Notes: generated by a model from the letters alone, not told the origin. A stretch of DNA of 50,117 nucleotides from Cypionkella sp. (GCF_028290025.1 NZ_JAQGKQ010000022.1:1-50117); one strand, 5' to 3'. Shown: positions 39,583 to 48,571, numbered from the stretch's first letter. Made by a program: numbers and translations.

Positions 39583-39861
39583 ATGGCGACCGCAGCGCGC
39601 CGGATCGACGGCTTGAACCCGTATAAAGCGCCCCGCGATGACAAACGAGAAGAATGCGTATTCTTGAAGCGCCGTATCAAGATAATGAAAACAGCGGCGA
39701 TCAAAACCCCCGATGAATTCAGTGCTGAGTTCATCGCGGAGTTGGAGGCGGCTCTAGAGGTCATGCAAGCCGAACTGGTGGTGTTGATGGCACAGGCGCG
39801 AGCATTCAAAGTGCCGCCTCCAAAGCCACACAAAAGCCTGCCTGCAAGCTGGGCTGTGTGA
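39583..39861 (+). CDS. Unknown small protein of the element
   Basis: 92 aa from the ATG at 39583, directly after the previous stop. A basic N-terminus (TAARRIDGLNPYKAPRDDKR) is followed by an acidic amphipathic helix (EFSAEFIAELEAALEVMQAE). No known domain. Confidence 0.55.
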   Translation: MATAARRIDGLNPYKAPRDDKREECVFLKRRIKIMKTAAIKTPDEFSAEFIAELEAALEVMQAELVVLMAQARAFKVPPPKPHKSLPASWAV

Positions 39862-40002
39862 GGCCACCACGAAAAGAAAAGAGGCCCAAACCCCCGCAGG
39901 GCTGGACCTCTCAAAGAAAGACGACGGGCGCTGAAAACACCCGGTTTTACACTACCAAGAGTATAGAGCGAATTTAACTGTAAGTAAAGAAAGTTTACGC
40001 AG

Positions 40003-42114
40003 ATGACACAACTAGACCCCTACGCATTCGACAATGCAACTGAGATCGTAACTGCGGATATTAGCAAGATTTCCGAAGGAGCGAAAAAGATCAAAGATCG
40101 CTTCACGCTTGAAGATCGCGACCGGATTAAACAGGCCAAGCCGCTGACGTACTACACCGATGGCTTAAAAAAGCTGCAAGGACTTCGAACGAAGAATGTC
40201 GCGGTTTCCGCCGTCTTCGAAGATGACGCTGTCGATGCACTGACCGTGCTTAAACCTAACATCCTTATGCCAAAGACCGTTGACTTGGCGGTGATCATCG
40301 CAGGGTTAATCCGTGGAAAGGTCACCGACGTGGCGATGGCCGAATTCGTCAGAACCATGCAAGCGGCAATGCCTGCGCAGGAAAAAGTTTGGTTCAAAGA
40401 CTTGCGCAAAGCTGTCGAGAACATTCTTGGATCGGAACTGCGCGCCGATGCCAAAGGCGGGTTCTCAAACGTGATCGGAGAAGACGATTTCAGTCAGCTA
40501 GTTAAATATGGTTTGAGCCAGATCAAAGCTGCAAACGAAAACTACAGCGACCCCGTATTCTACAACTACGCCAAGGCCGTGGCGACCATGGAAGATAGCG
40601 ATGCAGTAAAGATTCTTGGGTATGACGCGTTTTCTGCCCGTCTGAATATCCTTGCGCCGTACCGTAAACCTAAGGGTGAAAAGTCTTTTATTGGGGTCGC
40701 CATGCCGTTTGAACTCGGCAAGCAGATTTTCCATGACCCACGGTTGAAACTGTATCTGCCTGAACTGGAGCGCATCGTGAAGGCCCCTGTCTACATGGCC
40801 AATGGCGAGTTGATTGTTCGCAAGGGCTTTCACGAAGAAGCAAAGCTGTTCTATGCCAAGCCTGACAACCTGTCAGTGCTTAGACCGTCTAGTGTGATCA
40901 CATCCGAAGAAATGCAAGCCGCTGTAGCATTGCTGACCGATCTATTCGGCGACTTCTATCTCGATGGTGTTAGCCGCAAAGAACTGGAGGGGGCTTCACT
41001 CTATGGCAAAACTATCAGGCGTGATGGAGCGCGAAAGCGCTGGGGAACATTCGAAAATGGTGACGCGCATTTGGGCGGCAATGGCAGTGCCGTTCCGCCG
41101 TCGTTCCTGCACTGCATAGGCTTTCTGCTTGAACAGTTCGTACGCCCGATGATCGACGGCCCTATGATGCCCCTTCTGGCCTCTAAGACCGTTGAGGGCG
41201 CTGGCGGTGGATTGCTAATGAAAGTCTTTCTGACGATCATTGAAGGCGGTGGCGCGCCACAGGTGCTAAACATGCGAGAAGAAGAACGCCAAAAGGCAAT
41301 CTTGGGGATGCTGGCCGCAAGGCGCAATGTGATCGCGTGGGATAACCTTCCCAAAGGCGTTAAGATCGACTCCAAATGCATGGCCACCCTGTTCACAGAA
41401 CCCTTTTGGGCGGATCGACTTCTAGGCCAATCCAGGGAAGTTGTCTTCCCGATCACAGCATCTTTCGCAATGGTAGGGGTTAACCCGGTCTTCACCAAAG
41501 AACTGGTACGCAGGATGTCGCTGGTGCAGTTGGTGCCGCAAACGTCGTCACCAGAAACCCGTGTGGATTTCAAGCACGAGGATCTGTTGGCGCACGTCAG
41601 AGAAAACCGGGGAGCATACATTCACGCCTTGCTGGTGCTGGTGCAGAATTGGCTCGACAAAAAGAAGCCCGCACCGAAGCACGCTCCTGTTGTTGGCTCG
41701 TTTGGAAACTATCGGAAGGTGATCGCGGGCATACTTGAAGCAGCTTCACCACACTGGACGAGCTGGCAGCAAAATCGCGACGTGTTGAACGGCGTGGCAA
41801 AAGACGACGACGAAGATGACGGCGCGGAGTCCTTCTTTGAGCATTGGGTTTCGGAGTATGGAATTGGAGAAACAGTACAAACGTCCGCGCTGTGTAATAT
41901 GGCGGAGACATTCAAGATCACTATTCCCGTCAAGCGCGTCAAGGTTATCGGCGATGACAGCGAATTCATTTATTCCGCGCTGTCTTTGGGTAAGTACCTT
42001 AAGGCGATGCAAGGAAGGTTCTTCAAGCTTGAAGATGGCAGAGAGGTGCAGCCCATCAGATCGGACAAGCGCGGCGATGGTGGCAAGCCGTGGGTGTTAC
42101 AAGTCAAAAAGTGA
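40003..42114 (+). CDS. Primase/helicase-like replication ATPase with degenerate Walker A
   Basis: 703 aa. The C-terminal half resembles the AAA-type helicase domain of plasmid and phage primase-helicase proteins. LLEQFVRPMIDGPMMPLLAS precedes a P-loop position that reads E398-GAGGGLL, lacking the usual Lys-Ser/Thr. VIAWDNLPKG holds Walker B Asp447, FWADRLLGQSREVVFPI and AMVGVNPVFTKELVRRMSLV give the sensor and arginine-finger region. The N-terminal 300 residues are unrecognised. It lies directly before a terminator and the iteron region, the usual order of a replication gene and its origin. Whether it hydrolyses ATP is open. Confidence 0.75.
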   Translation: MTQLDPYAFDNATEIVTADISKISEGAKKIKDRFTLEDRDRIKQAKPLTYYTDGLKKLQGLRTKNVAVSAVFEDDAVDALTVLKPNILMPKTVDLAVIIAGLIRGKVTDVAMAEFVRTMQAAMPAQEKVWFKDLRKAVENILGSELRADAKGGFSNVIGEDDFSQLVKYGLSQIKAANENYSDPVFYNYAKAVATMEDSDAVKILGYDAFSARLNILAPYRKPKGEKSFIGVAMPFELGKQIFHDPRLKLYLPELERIVKAPVYMANGELIVRKGFHEEAKLFYAKPDNLSVLRPSSVITSEEMQAAVALLTDLFGDFYLDGVSRKELEGASLYGKTIRRDGARKRWGTFENGDAHLGGNGSAVPPSFLHCIGFLLEQFVRPMIDGPMMPLLASKTVEGAGGGLLMKVFLTIIEGGGAPQVLNMREEERQKAILGMLAARRNVIAWDNLPKGVKIDSKCMATLFTEPFWADRLLGQSREVVFPITASFAMVGVNPVFTKELVRRMSLVQLVPQTSSPETRVDFKHEDLLAHVRENRGAYIHALLVLVQNWLDKKKPAPKHAPVVGSFGNYRKVIAGILEAASPHWTSWQQNRDVLNGVAKDDDEDDGAESFFEHWVSEYGIGETVQTSALCNMAETFKITIPVKRVKVIGDDSEFIYSALSLGKYLKAMQGRFFKLEDGREVQPIRSDKRGDGGKPWVLQVKK

Positions 42115-42127
42115 TTGGGTGAAAATC

Positions 42128-42147
42128 GGGGCTTTGGCCCCCTTTTT
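42128..42147 (+). terminator. Intrinsic terminator after the ATPase gene
   Basis: GGGGC-TTTG-GCCCC stem-loop at 42128-42141 followed by CTTTTT, 14 nt after the stop. Confidence 0.85.
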
Positions 42148-42211
42148 CATGCCGTGGTGCAGCCCGCCGCTTTTTTAGCGAAGAGCGCCCCACAAATTCC
42201 CTTTGTTTGCG

Positions 42212-42507
42212 CCGTTGAGTCCGTTGATTGACCGTTGATTGATTCACGCAATCGACGGCGCTTTTTTCAAACGATTACAGATAGTTACCGCAATCCCGTT
42301 GAGTCCGTTGATTGAGTCATAAGTCAGTCTATTGAAATTTGATATATGTATTAGGGGATACAGTATACATATGCGTTTTCAATAGGGGCCAGCCCCGCTC
42401 AAAAACGACGGACTCAGCAGGATTACGATAACACTCTGAAATTGTTCTATTAAATGACCGTTGGTTAGGTATCGCAATCAACGGTCAATCGACGGTACAA
42501 TCGACGG
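42212..42507. other. Candidate replication origin with iterons
   Basis: CCGTTGAGTCCGTTGATTGA occurs twice exactly (42212-42231, 42296-42315; 84 nt apart, eight helical turns). Further copies of CCGTTGATTG or its one-base variant lie at 42232-42241 (direct) and, inverted, at 42249-42258, 42475-42484, 42486-42495 and 42498-42507. An AT-rich dyad lies in the middle (42330-42384). No gene occupies 42115-42518. Iterons, an AT-rich segment and an adjacent replication ATPase are the usual parts of a plasmid-like origin. Confidence 0.6.
42330..42384. repeat. AT-rich interrupted dyad inside the origin-like region
   Basis: TATTGAAA and ATATGTAT on the left mirror ATACATAT and TTTCAATA on the right, around a G-rich centre (TTAGGGGATACAG). 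It could be the melting site or an initiator-binding site. Confidence 0.5.
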
Positions 42508-42518
42508 CGCTGCATATG

Positions 42519-43532
42519 TCATTCACCATTTTGCGAAACTGGCGGCTTTGTTGCAATCGCCGCCGCTATGCCATCCTTTACACCAGCCGCTATGCCTTCC
42601 TTTACCGCCGCAGCCGTGGCCCTGTCCGCCAAAGAAATCGCATCAATTAACCGCTGCGTACTTTTTTCGTCACTCTCGCTTATTGCATCAATAAGGTTCT
42701 TTGACGTCACAGCCTGTTCTTTCTGCGACTGCGCTATCTTGGCATTGAGGTTAACAACCTCCAGTCGCAGCGCCTCTGACTCGTCATCAACCATGAACTT
42801 AGGAGCGAAAATTTGTGCGCCTGAAATTAATAATGCAATCACGGCGACGCCCATAGTCAGTTTTCCAGCCGTAGCAGACTCAGAAGCGGCTTTTTGAAAA
42901 GTCTGTAAAAAGCCTGCCCCAGTCGCCTGTAAACTCAAAGTGTTCTGCGCAGACTGACTCGCCATTTCTGAAATCCGGTCAAATTGATCTTCAATTCGCC
43001 CTAGCCTAATGTTGGTTTCAAGCAGCGGGTTCACCACACTGTGCACGTGCGGAATTGTCGGTAAGGTCGAGGTGATGGCTTGGCGACGGTTGAAATCATC
43101 GAGCGAGTCTTGTTGAGCAACAATGTTGCGGGCAACGCCACTTAGCGGAGAATGATCGCCTGTCACTCGAAGTAAATTGCTCATTTGCAATCTAACGGCG
43201 TCTGCCGCGCTCTGGTATCCATCCAGCCCGCCAAAGCCGGAAACCTGCTTTGCGAGGGCTTCCGCAGCGCCGTGGTACCCATCCCCACCCAAGCCAGATA
43301 ATTGCTTTGCGAGGGCTTCCGCCGCGCCGTGGGACCCATCCACCCCGCCCAAGCCAGTCGCCTGTTCCAGTGCCGCTCCTGTCGAGTCCTGCGCTAATGG
43401 CTCAAGCGCGCTTCGCGACCTGCTAGGCAAAACCGCACTTGGTGCTTCCGAGTCCTGAGGTTTTTGCTTATTGAGGTTCAATTCAGAAATACCTAGCGGG
43501 TTGCTTTTGAGCGGCAAGTCGTCGGCAGACAT
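42519..43532 (-). CDS. Membrane-anchored repeat and coiled-coil protein, unknown function
   Basis: 337 aa, AAGGGA upstream. Residues 55-120 hold about three copies of a 20-residue repeat (HGAAEALAKQLSGLGG, HGAAEALAKQVSGFGG, then a diverged QSAADAVRLQMSNL). One hydrophobic segment near residues 224-246 (TMGVAVIALLISGAQIF) is followed by a coiled coil and an Ala/Lys-rich helical end. No signal peptide. The pattern suggests a membrane-bound scaffold or sensor with a repeat-bearing domain on one side. Unknown family. Confidence 0.7.
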   Translation of the reverse strand: MSADDLPLKSNPLGISELNLNKQKPQDSEAPSAVLPSRSRSALEPLAQDSTGAALEQATGLGGVDGSHGAAEALAKQLSGLGGDGYHGAAEALAKQVSGFGGLDGYQSAADAVRLQMSNLLRVTGDHSPLSGVARNIVAQQDSLDDFNRRQAITSTLPTIPHVHSVVNPLLETNIRLGRIEDQFDRISEMASQSAQNTLSLQATGAGFLQTFQKAASESATAGKLTMGVAVIALLISGAQIFAPKFMVDDESEALRLEVVNLNAKIAQSQKEQAVTSKNLIDAISESDEKSTQRLIDAISLADRATAAAVKEGIAAGVKDGIAAAIATKPPVSQNGE

Positions 43533-43626
43533 TGAAAAATCCCTTAGTAATATTAGAGTTACGGTAGAGACAGACCGCCGCCAATGGCAAGTAATTCCAG
43601 TCTCAGCACTCGCGCCTGTCCGCTGG

Positions 43627-43902
43627 TCACAGAATCCAGATGATCAGACCCAGCACCAAGAGACCAAGAACAACATAGGCAAACAAGGGGCTGACTTGAC
43701 CTGTATCAGAACCACTACCGCCCGAGATTTTGGTTCTCGACGATAATCCCGTCCCCGGCAATCCAGCGTTCAGATGCGCGCCTTTCTTACCGAAGTTGAC
43801 CGAAGCGCCCTTGGCTCCGACCGTCGTGCTGATACCCGACTTGCTGATGTTCAGCTTTACGCCCGGTGCGATTTTGAGTCTCTTGTTGAATCGAATAGCC
43901 AA
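43627..43902 (-). CDS. DUF4236 small membrane protein
   Basis: 91 aa from a TTG at 43902 with a perfect AGGAGGT ribosome site. Residues 1-55 are DUF4236 (RFNKRLKIAPGVKLNISKSG, then GKKGAHLNAGLPGTGLS). The last 20 residues are a membrane segment (AYVVLGLLVLGLIIWIL). DUF4236 proteins are frequent on phages and islands; function unknown. Confidence 0.85.
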   Translation of the reverse strand: MAIRFNKRLKIAPGVKLNISKSGISTTVGAKGASVNFGKKGAHLNAGLPGTGLSSRTKISGGSGSDTGQVSPLFAYVVLGLLVLGLIIWIL

Positions 43903-44093
43903 CGTGACCTCCTGAAAATCCTGTGAGCAGCATACGCAGCAAATCGGGCGGTTGTCTTGGCTCTTGTCGGGATCGCTGCAGCACCTCGTTTGACCATGAT
44001 CGCACCACCCTTGTCTTGCCCCCCAAGATCATGGCGCTTGACGCGGCACACGGCGCACCGCTAGTTTTCGCGACAGTATGATCAGAGGACCGC
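43903..44093. promoter_or_regulatory. Divergent intergenic region
   Basis: About 190 nt between the DUF4236 and PIN-like genes, which point away from each other, so it must hold both promoters. I found no clear -35/-10 pair. AGAGGA for the PIN gene lies at 44083-44088. Confidence 0.4.
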
Positions 44094-45050
44094 ATGGCAA
44101 TAAATCTATTCCTCGACGCGAATATCCTCTTATCATTCTACGCCTTATCCAATGCTGATGTAAAACAATTGGAACAGCTCAAGCCAATGGTAGCCGCAGG
44201 CGACATTGCCCTTTATGTAAACAGACAGCTTTGCGACGAGGTTGAAAGAAATCGAGAGAAGAAGATTCAGGAGGCCTTTAAGCTACTCAAAAGTGATACG
44301 TTCAAATGTCAGGTGCCAGCCTTTGTCAGGGGAATAGCCCAATTCGGGGAACTGCAAGACATTCTCAAATTAGCGAACCAAAAGCATGCAGAATTGATGC
44401 CTCTGGTGGATGGACTAATTGATGCCCGCACTCTGGACGCCGATATCGTGATCGCAGATTTGTTCAATGCGGTAACCGTCGCGCCGCATGATGCCGAGTC
44501 ATTTAGTCTGGCACTAGACAGGTTCAGAAGAGGGAATCCGCCCGGAAAGAAAGCAGTGACAATCGGGGACGAATTGCACTGGGAATTTTTGCTAGCTAAA
44601 GTTCCACCGAAAGAAGACTTGCATCTAGTATCAAGCGATGGAGATTTTGCCTCATCAAGAGACAATACTAAGGTCAACTCGTTTCTAGCCAATGAGTGGA
44701 GGTTAAAGAAAGAGTCCAACTTGTTCTTCTATAGAGACCTATCTACGTTCTTCCTCCAACATGTTCCCGCGATCAAGTTGGCAAATGAGACTAAGCTAAA
44801 TGGACTAATTGCGGAACTTGGAGCTTCCGGTAGCTTTGCCGAAACACACGCAATTATTGCGAAGTTTCCGAGCGATGCGGATTTTACCGACGCGCAGATC
44901 ACTGACCTGATCCAAATAAGACAAAACAATGCTCAGATATCTTGGATCGTTGCCGACCCTGATGTGAGGGAGTTTTACATACCAATCATAGCAAAATACG
45001 AGCAGCTTCATCCTGCGCCGGATGATCTAGGCGACGAGATTCCTTTCTAG
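44094..45050 (+). CDS. PIN-like nuclease (DUF4935 type), possible defence gene
   Basis: 318 aa. The N-terminal LFLDANILLSFYALS places Asp8 at the first PIN metal site. RRGNPPGKKAVTIGDELHWE, with Asp/Glu residues, and LVSSDGDFASS, with the last Asp, complete a plausible acidic cluster. PIN domains are RNases; longer ones like this occur in islands and anti-phage loci. No antitoxin-like partner is adjacent, which argues against a simple VapC toxin. The C-terminal 90 residues are unrecognised. Defence is an inference from context. Confidence 0.75.
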   Translation: MAINLFLDANILLSFYALSNADVKQLEQLKPMVAAGDIALYVNRQLCDEVERNREKKIQEAFKLLKSDTFKCQVPAFVRGIAQFGELQDILKLANQKHAELMPLVDGLIDARTLDADIVIADLFNAVTVAPHDAESFSLALDRFRRGNPPGKKAVTIGDELHWEFLLAKVPPKEDLHLVSSDGDFASSRDNTKVNSFLANEWRLKKESNLFFYRDLSTFFLQHVPAIKLANETKLNGLIAELGASGSFAETHAIIAKFPSDADFTDAQITDLIQIRQNNAQISWIVADPDVREFYIPIIAKYEQLHPAPDDLGDEIPF

Positions 45051-45478
45051 CAACTCACTCTCAGCGAAACCCATTCGACGCATAACAAACGTTGTAACTA
45101 GCCGCGTTGCCCCGCTCCAACGCACCAAACCGTTGCACCAGATCGCACCAGCCCAGCATCCTCTCAGGCCGAAACTAAGCCATCTTGCTAATTTCTGACC
45201 TATACGCCCTCCCAGTGACTGACGGGAAGGCATTTTTATATATATGCATGGAAAGTTGTGAAAGTTGCAGAATGCAATGATCATTGCACAAATTTGCTTG
45301 GGCCAAGAACATCGCCCCCCTGACCACTGCACCCATCATGTGTGTTGAGCGTGGTACGGCTACGATATCGCACCCCGAGCCATCTCGAATATATCGGGAC
45401 GCGCACCCTAAACACGAGACTCTCGCCCTAAAATGTGTTACTTAACTGAAGTACAGTAACGATATTATCACTAAAGGA
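45051..45478. promoter_or_regulatory. Intergenic region with a terminator and two dyads
   Basis: No gene in 428 nt. A weak stem (GCCCTCCC to GGGAAGGC, 45206-45231) followed by TTTTTATAT may terminate the PIN gene. TGCAATGATCATTGCA at 45273-45288 is a perfect 16-bp palindrome. GTTACT at 45437-45442 and AGTAAC at 45455-45460 frame an imperfect dyad directly before the serine recombinase gene. Confidence 0.5.
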
Positions 45479-46189
45479 ATGATTTACATTGCTAATATCA
45501 AAACAAAGATTCCTGCCTTCGCCTATTTGCGGACGTCATCGGCAACAAACGTTGGCGAAGCCAAGGATTCCGACAAACGGCAGTCTCTAGCCATCGCGGC
45601 TTTTGCCCGCGCCCGTGGGTACGTGATCGTCGAAACGTTTTATGACGCCGCCGTATCGGGTACAGACCCAATCGAGACCCGCCCCGGCATGCTGGCATTG
45701 CTTGACGCTGTTCTAGCCAACGGAACACACACAATCCTTGTGGAGTCTCCAGATCGCTTTGCCCGTGATGCCATTGTGCAAGAACTCGGACACCGCTTGC
45801 TGAAAGAGCGCGGCATTGATCTGATACCAACCACCGCGCCGGATTACTTCACCGTCGACACACCCACCACGCAGCTTGTACGCACCATTCTAGGCGCTTT
45901 CAGCGCGTTTGAGCGTATGACGTTGAATGCTAAGCTAAAAGGGGCAAGGGACCGCAACAGCGCAGCCCTAGGGCGTCGTGTAGAAGGGCGCAAACCTGTT
46001 GATGATATCATCATCGCCGATGCCAAGCGCCTGTACCGCAGGAACCCAAAGACCGGTAAGCGCCGCTCGCTCCGAGACATTGCAGCCGCCTTGCCTCTGC
46101 AAGCCAGTGGCAAGCCGTACAATCAGGGCAGTATCATACAGATGCTAATACGCGCCGGAGTGTATGAGCCTAAGGCAGTGACGCCCTGA
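45479..46189 (+). CDS. Serine recombinase (resolvase/invertase family)
   Basis: 236 aa. The catalytic Ser20 lies in YLRTSSATN, with the Arg cluster in VESPDRFARDAIVQELG and the E-helix in TILGAFSAFERMTLNAKL. The C-terminal 70 residues (RSLRDIAAALPLQASGKPYN) form the helix-turn-helix DNA-binding part of the small resolvase type. AAGGA touches the ATG, an unusually short spacing, so the true start is a little uncertain. It may resolve multimers of the replicating element or invert a segment. Confidence 0.9.
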   Translation: MIYIANIKTKIPAFAYLRTSSATNVGEAKDSDKRQSLAIAAFARARGYVIVETFYDAAVSGTDPIETRPGMLALLDAVLANGTHTILVESPDRFARDAIVQELGHRLLKERGIDLIPTTAPDYFTVDTPTTQLVRTILGAFSAFERMTLNAKLKGARDRNSAALGRRVEGRKPVDDIIIADAKRLYRRNPKTGKRRSLRDIAAALPLQASGKPYNQGSIIQMLIRAGVYEPKAVTP

Positions 46190-46707
46190 CACGATGGCCT
46201 CCTTACGGAGGCACAGTAAACTCTATCGCCTTGCCACCCGACACCTTACCCACACGCCCGCCTATGCACTCTCAGACGCTACCCGCCAACCGTGCATCAT
46301 GCCGCCCCATACGTCAGGCCGATGGAACACCGGGCCGATGGTCTAACACGGTGTTAGATTGATACCGCCCTCCGTCAGGAGGAATCCGGCCCCTACATAT
46401 CCATTCGCTTGTGCACGCGTTGCATATGCGTGTGAAGGCTAGTAAGCGATGCGTGATTGGTGTGTTAATGATTGGGTGATGCAATCCGATTCAAAGTAAC
46501 ATATAGCAATTTCAAACACTTGACGGGGCTCCAAGGGGCGAGTATCATGACTCCACCAGCGTGCGACTGCACCTGTAGTGAGTTAACAGACCAACGAAAT
46601 GACTTTGGTTACAAGAATATTCTCAGCCGATACACGTAGGCCGATTAAAAATTTTCTATTTTAAATTCCATTTCGATTTGATCGGTTAAACCGATACTGA
46701 AAATCAG
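46190..46707. promoter_or_regulatory. Intergenic region with a 17-bp palindrome
   Basis: No gene supported. A GCCTCC-TTAC-GGAGGC hairpin at 46200-46215 follows the recombinase gene. TCTAACACGGTGTTAGA at 46342-46358 is a perfect palindrome around one central base, a good operator or recombinase-site candidate. Confidence 0.5.
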
Positions 46708-46884
46708 CTAAATTTCTGATTGTAAACTATAATTGGCGAATGAATAGAAGTAAAACTTTTTCACCCCGGTCGCGGTTTGATAAATTTTTATTTGCAAACC
46801 GCTGTCCCATAAAATGTAGGAGGGCGATTCACCTGACCCTCCAGCACCAAAACCCTCGCAACCTTTTAAAATTGAATTCCCCAT
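46708..46884 (-). CDS. Short unknown open frame
   Basis: 58 aa from the ATG at 46884; an in-frame GTG at 46896 is also possible. The sequence (ESPSYILWDSGLQIKIYQTA) has no recognised family, and no clear ribosome site is seen. Weak support. Confidence 0.3.
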   Translation of the reverse strand: MGNSILKGCEGFGAGGSGESPSYILWDSGLQIKIYQTATGVKKFYFYSFANYSLQSEI

Positions 46885-46896
46885 GCCAGCAAGCAC

Positions 46897-47277
46897 CGAA
46901 AAAGAACACAGCCTAATATTGAAAGATTGACGCCGTATTCGCGCCGCTACAACTTAAACAACAAAGCCAAACCCGCCACTCGATATAAGGCGGGCTGCAG
47001 CGGTTCGACCGCAATGGTTTTGTCGCAGCGACCGTTTCGCGTCTGGGTAGCCGTCGTCTAACGAGCGATAGTGGCTTGAAGGCTTAGGATTGATAATCCG
47101 TCAGCTTTTACATCCAACTGAAGGCTAAAGCCGTCATTACTGACCATCTCTTCGCACAACATCTTGAATATGCGCTTCGCTTGCATCTCGTTTGAAAAGT
47201 TCGGCTTTCATACCCGGGCTATTGGTGAAATTCCAAATTCTCAGCGCAAGATCGACCTTTCCGGCAATCAGAACAGT
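46897..47277. other. Mostly non-coding stretch with a 42-codon open frame
   Basis: A minus-strand ATG at 47186 opens 42 codons (QAKRIFKMLCEEMVSNDGFS) to a stop at 47058, with another open frame just upstream in a different phase. It may be the end of a decayed gene. CCCGCC and GGCGGG at 46971-46993 could form a hairpin. Nothing else seen. Confidence 0.35.
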
Positions 47278-47865
47278 TTACACTCTCCCGACATCGTAAG
47301 GCCATTGCACTGTTTGAACAGATAGAGTTTTGCCAACTTTAAGTTGCTGCACGAGCACTCTAGCGCCGCTTCCACTAACACAGCCGCTCTCATCTGTTGA
47401 AATCATTGGGTGGCTGTCAACTCGCACCGCCCCGTGCCGACCCGGAAAATCGTGCATAAAAGCACACGCGCGCAGGATGTTTCCACTAGGAGAAACACTG
47501 ACGTTTAGATTGCCATAACCGACTGCCAGTTCGCAGGTTTTCGCGTCACTCATCATATTTGTTTCGCATGCGATTGTAACGCTGTTGAAGGCATCATCAT
47601 CGGGAATATAGACACCACGGTCAGGGTAATAATAGTAAGGCAATCCACTACCAGAAGCCAAACCCACTCGCGAAGTGGGATTCTTGGCTGTAGGATTTGA
47701 ATTAAACCAAATTTGCTCCGACGGAAAAAATCCGTCGTCGCGTGAGACATCCAATACAACAACCCCGCCCGCAATTCGTGCCGCTCCGACTGGCAAAGGG
47801 ACCGTTGGCGTGCACGATAAAGTAAGCAGAAGTATTCCCAATAACTGAAATTTAGTTTTCAACAT
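47278..47865 (-). CDS. Putative lipoprotein, unknown function
   Basis: 195 aa. The N-terminus FQLLGILLLTLSCTPT is a signal with a near-lipobox (TLSC), so Cys18 is probably lipidated. The mature part is beta-rich and has four further cysteines. No domain recognised. It is the last of a run of minus-strand genes at the right side of the element. Confidence 0.6.
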   Translation of the reverse strand: MLKTKFQLLGILLLTLSCTPTVPLPVGAARIAGGVVVLDVSRDDGFFPSEQIWFNSNPTAKNPTSRVGLASGSGLPYYYYPDRGVYIPDDDAFNSVTIACETNMMSDAKTCELAVGYGNLNVSVSPSGNILRACAFMHDFPGRHGAVRVDSHPMISTDESGCVSGSGARVLVQQLKVGKTLSVQTVQWPYDVGRV

Positions 47866-47929
47866 ATATCCATTGCTATTTACAGAATTCTAGGCATTTA
47901 CGCTTAACGATTAGATTAAGACTAATGGA

Positions 47930-48571
47930 TTAGATTGAGACTAATCCGTTGTCTGCAGTGGGAGTCAATTTGAACACCGGCGCGAGCTGGTTGTACAGTG
48001 CAGTGGCGTCCATCATGTGGGGCCAAACCTCATGCGGCTTCAAATCTTGCATTACTCCGTGTGGTTGAAAAATATTCCACGTTATATATGGGAATTGCGC
48101 ATCAGAAGTAGTGACAAATACAGATATGCTTGTAATATTGTGCGTAGCACGCTGAAACGAACCCGCACTTATCGCTCCGATAACCGCCCCAACTCCGCCG
48201 CCTATGGCTCCCCCTACAACTGCACGCCCTAGCATCCCGCTACGCTTTGTCTCTGTCAACGACTGACCATCAGTAAGTATTTCTGCGGACACAAAACTAT
48301 CGAATGGAATCTCTTTCGCCACTCCGGAACCAGTTCCAAGTAGTGCAGTTCGGCGGTGCGTGTCCATCATAAGTACTAGGGTATCTCCCTTGACCAAGGG
48401 CATGTTCTGGTACGATGGAAATCGTACTAGCATTCTATCCGCGAGACTATCCGATGCTACGTTAATTCTATCTGCAGTCGCCTTTTCAGCACCCATGTGA
48501 AACATGGTGAATATAACTACAAAAGCGAACGATAACCCGATGCCCCAGTAAATCGTTTGTAAAAATCCCAT
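47930..48571 (-). CDS. Membrane protein with glycine-zipper segment
   Basis: 213 aa from the ATG at 48571. Residues 7-26 are a membrane anchor (IYWGIGLSFAFVVIFTMFHM). A glycine-rich helix (LGRAVVGGAIGGGVGAVIGA) lies near residue 115, a pattern that inserts in or packs on membranes. The central part contains a small beta domain. Function unknown. Confidence 0.65.
   Translation of the reverse strand: MGFLQTIYWGIGLSFAFVVIFTMFHMGAEKATADRINVASDSLADRMLVRFPSYQNMPLVKGDTLVLMMDTHRRTALLGTGSGVAKEIPFDSFVSAEILTDGQSLTETKRSGMLGRAVVGGAIGGGVGAVIGAISAGSFQRATHNITSISVFVTTSDAQFPYITWNIFQPHGVMQDLKPHEVWPHMMDATALYNQLAPVFKLTPTADNGLVSI

Noticed and set aside
42212..42315. Two 20-bp repeats as a CRISPR or phage integration site
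   Set aside because: Shorter related copies in both orientations and the position after a replication gene fit iterons better; no integrase lies next to them.
43195..43360. Repeats suggesting a CRISPR array
   Set aside because: Only two to three units, in frame with a protein repeat, no unique spacers of constant length and no cas genes.
44094..45050. VapBC-type toxin-antitoxin module
   Set aside because: The protein is more than twice the usual VapC length and no small antitoxin gene precedes it; the neighbour is divergent.
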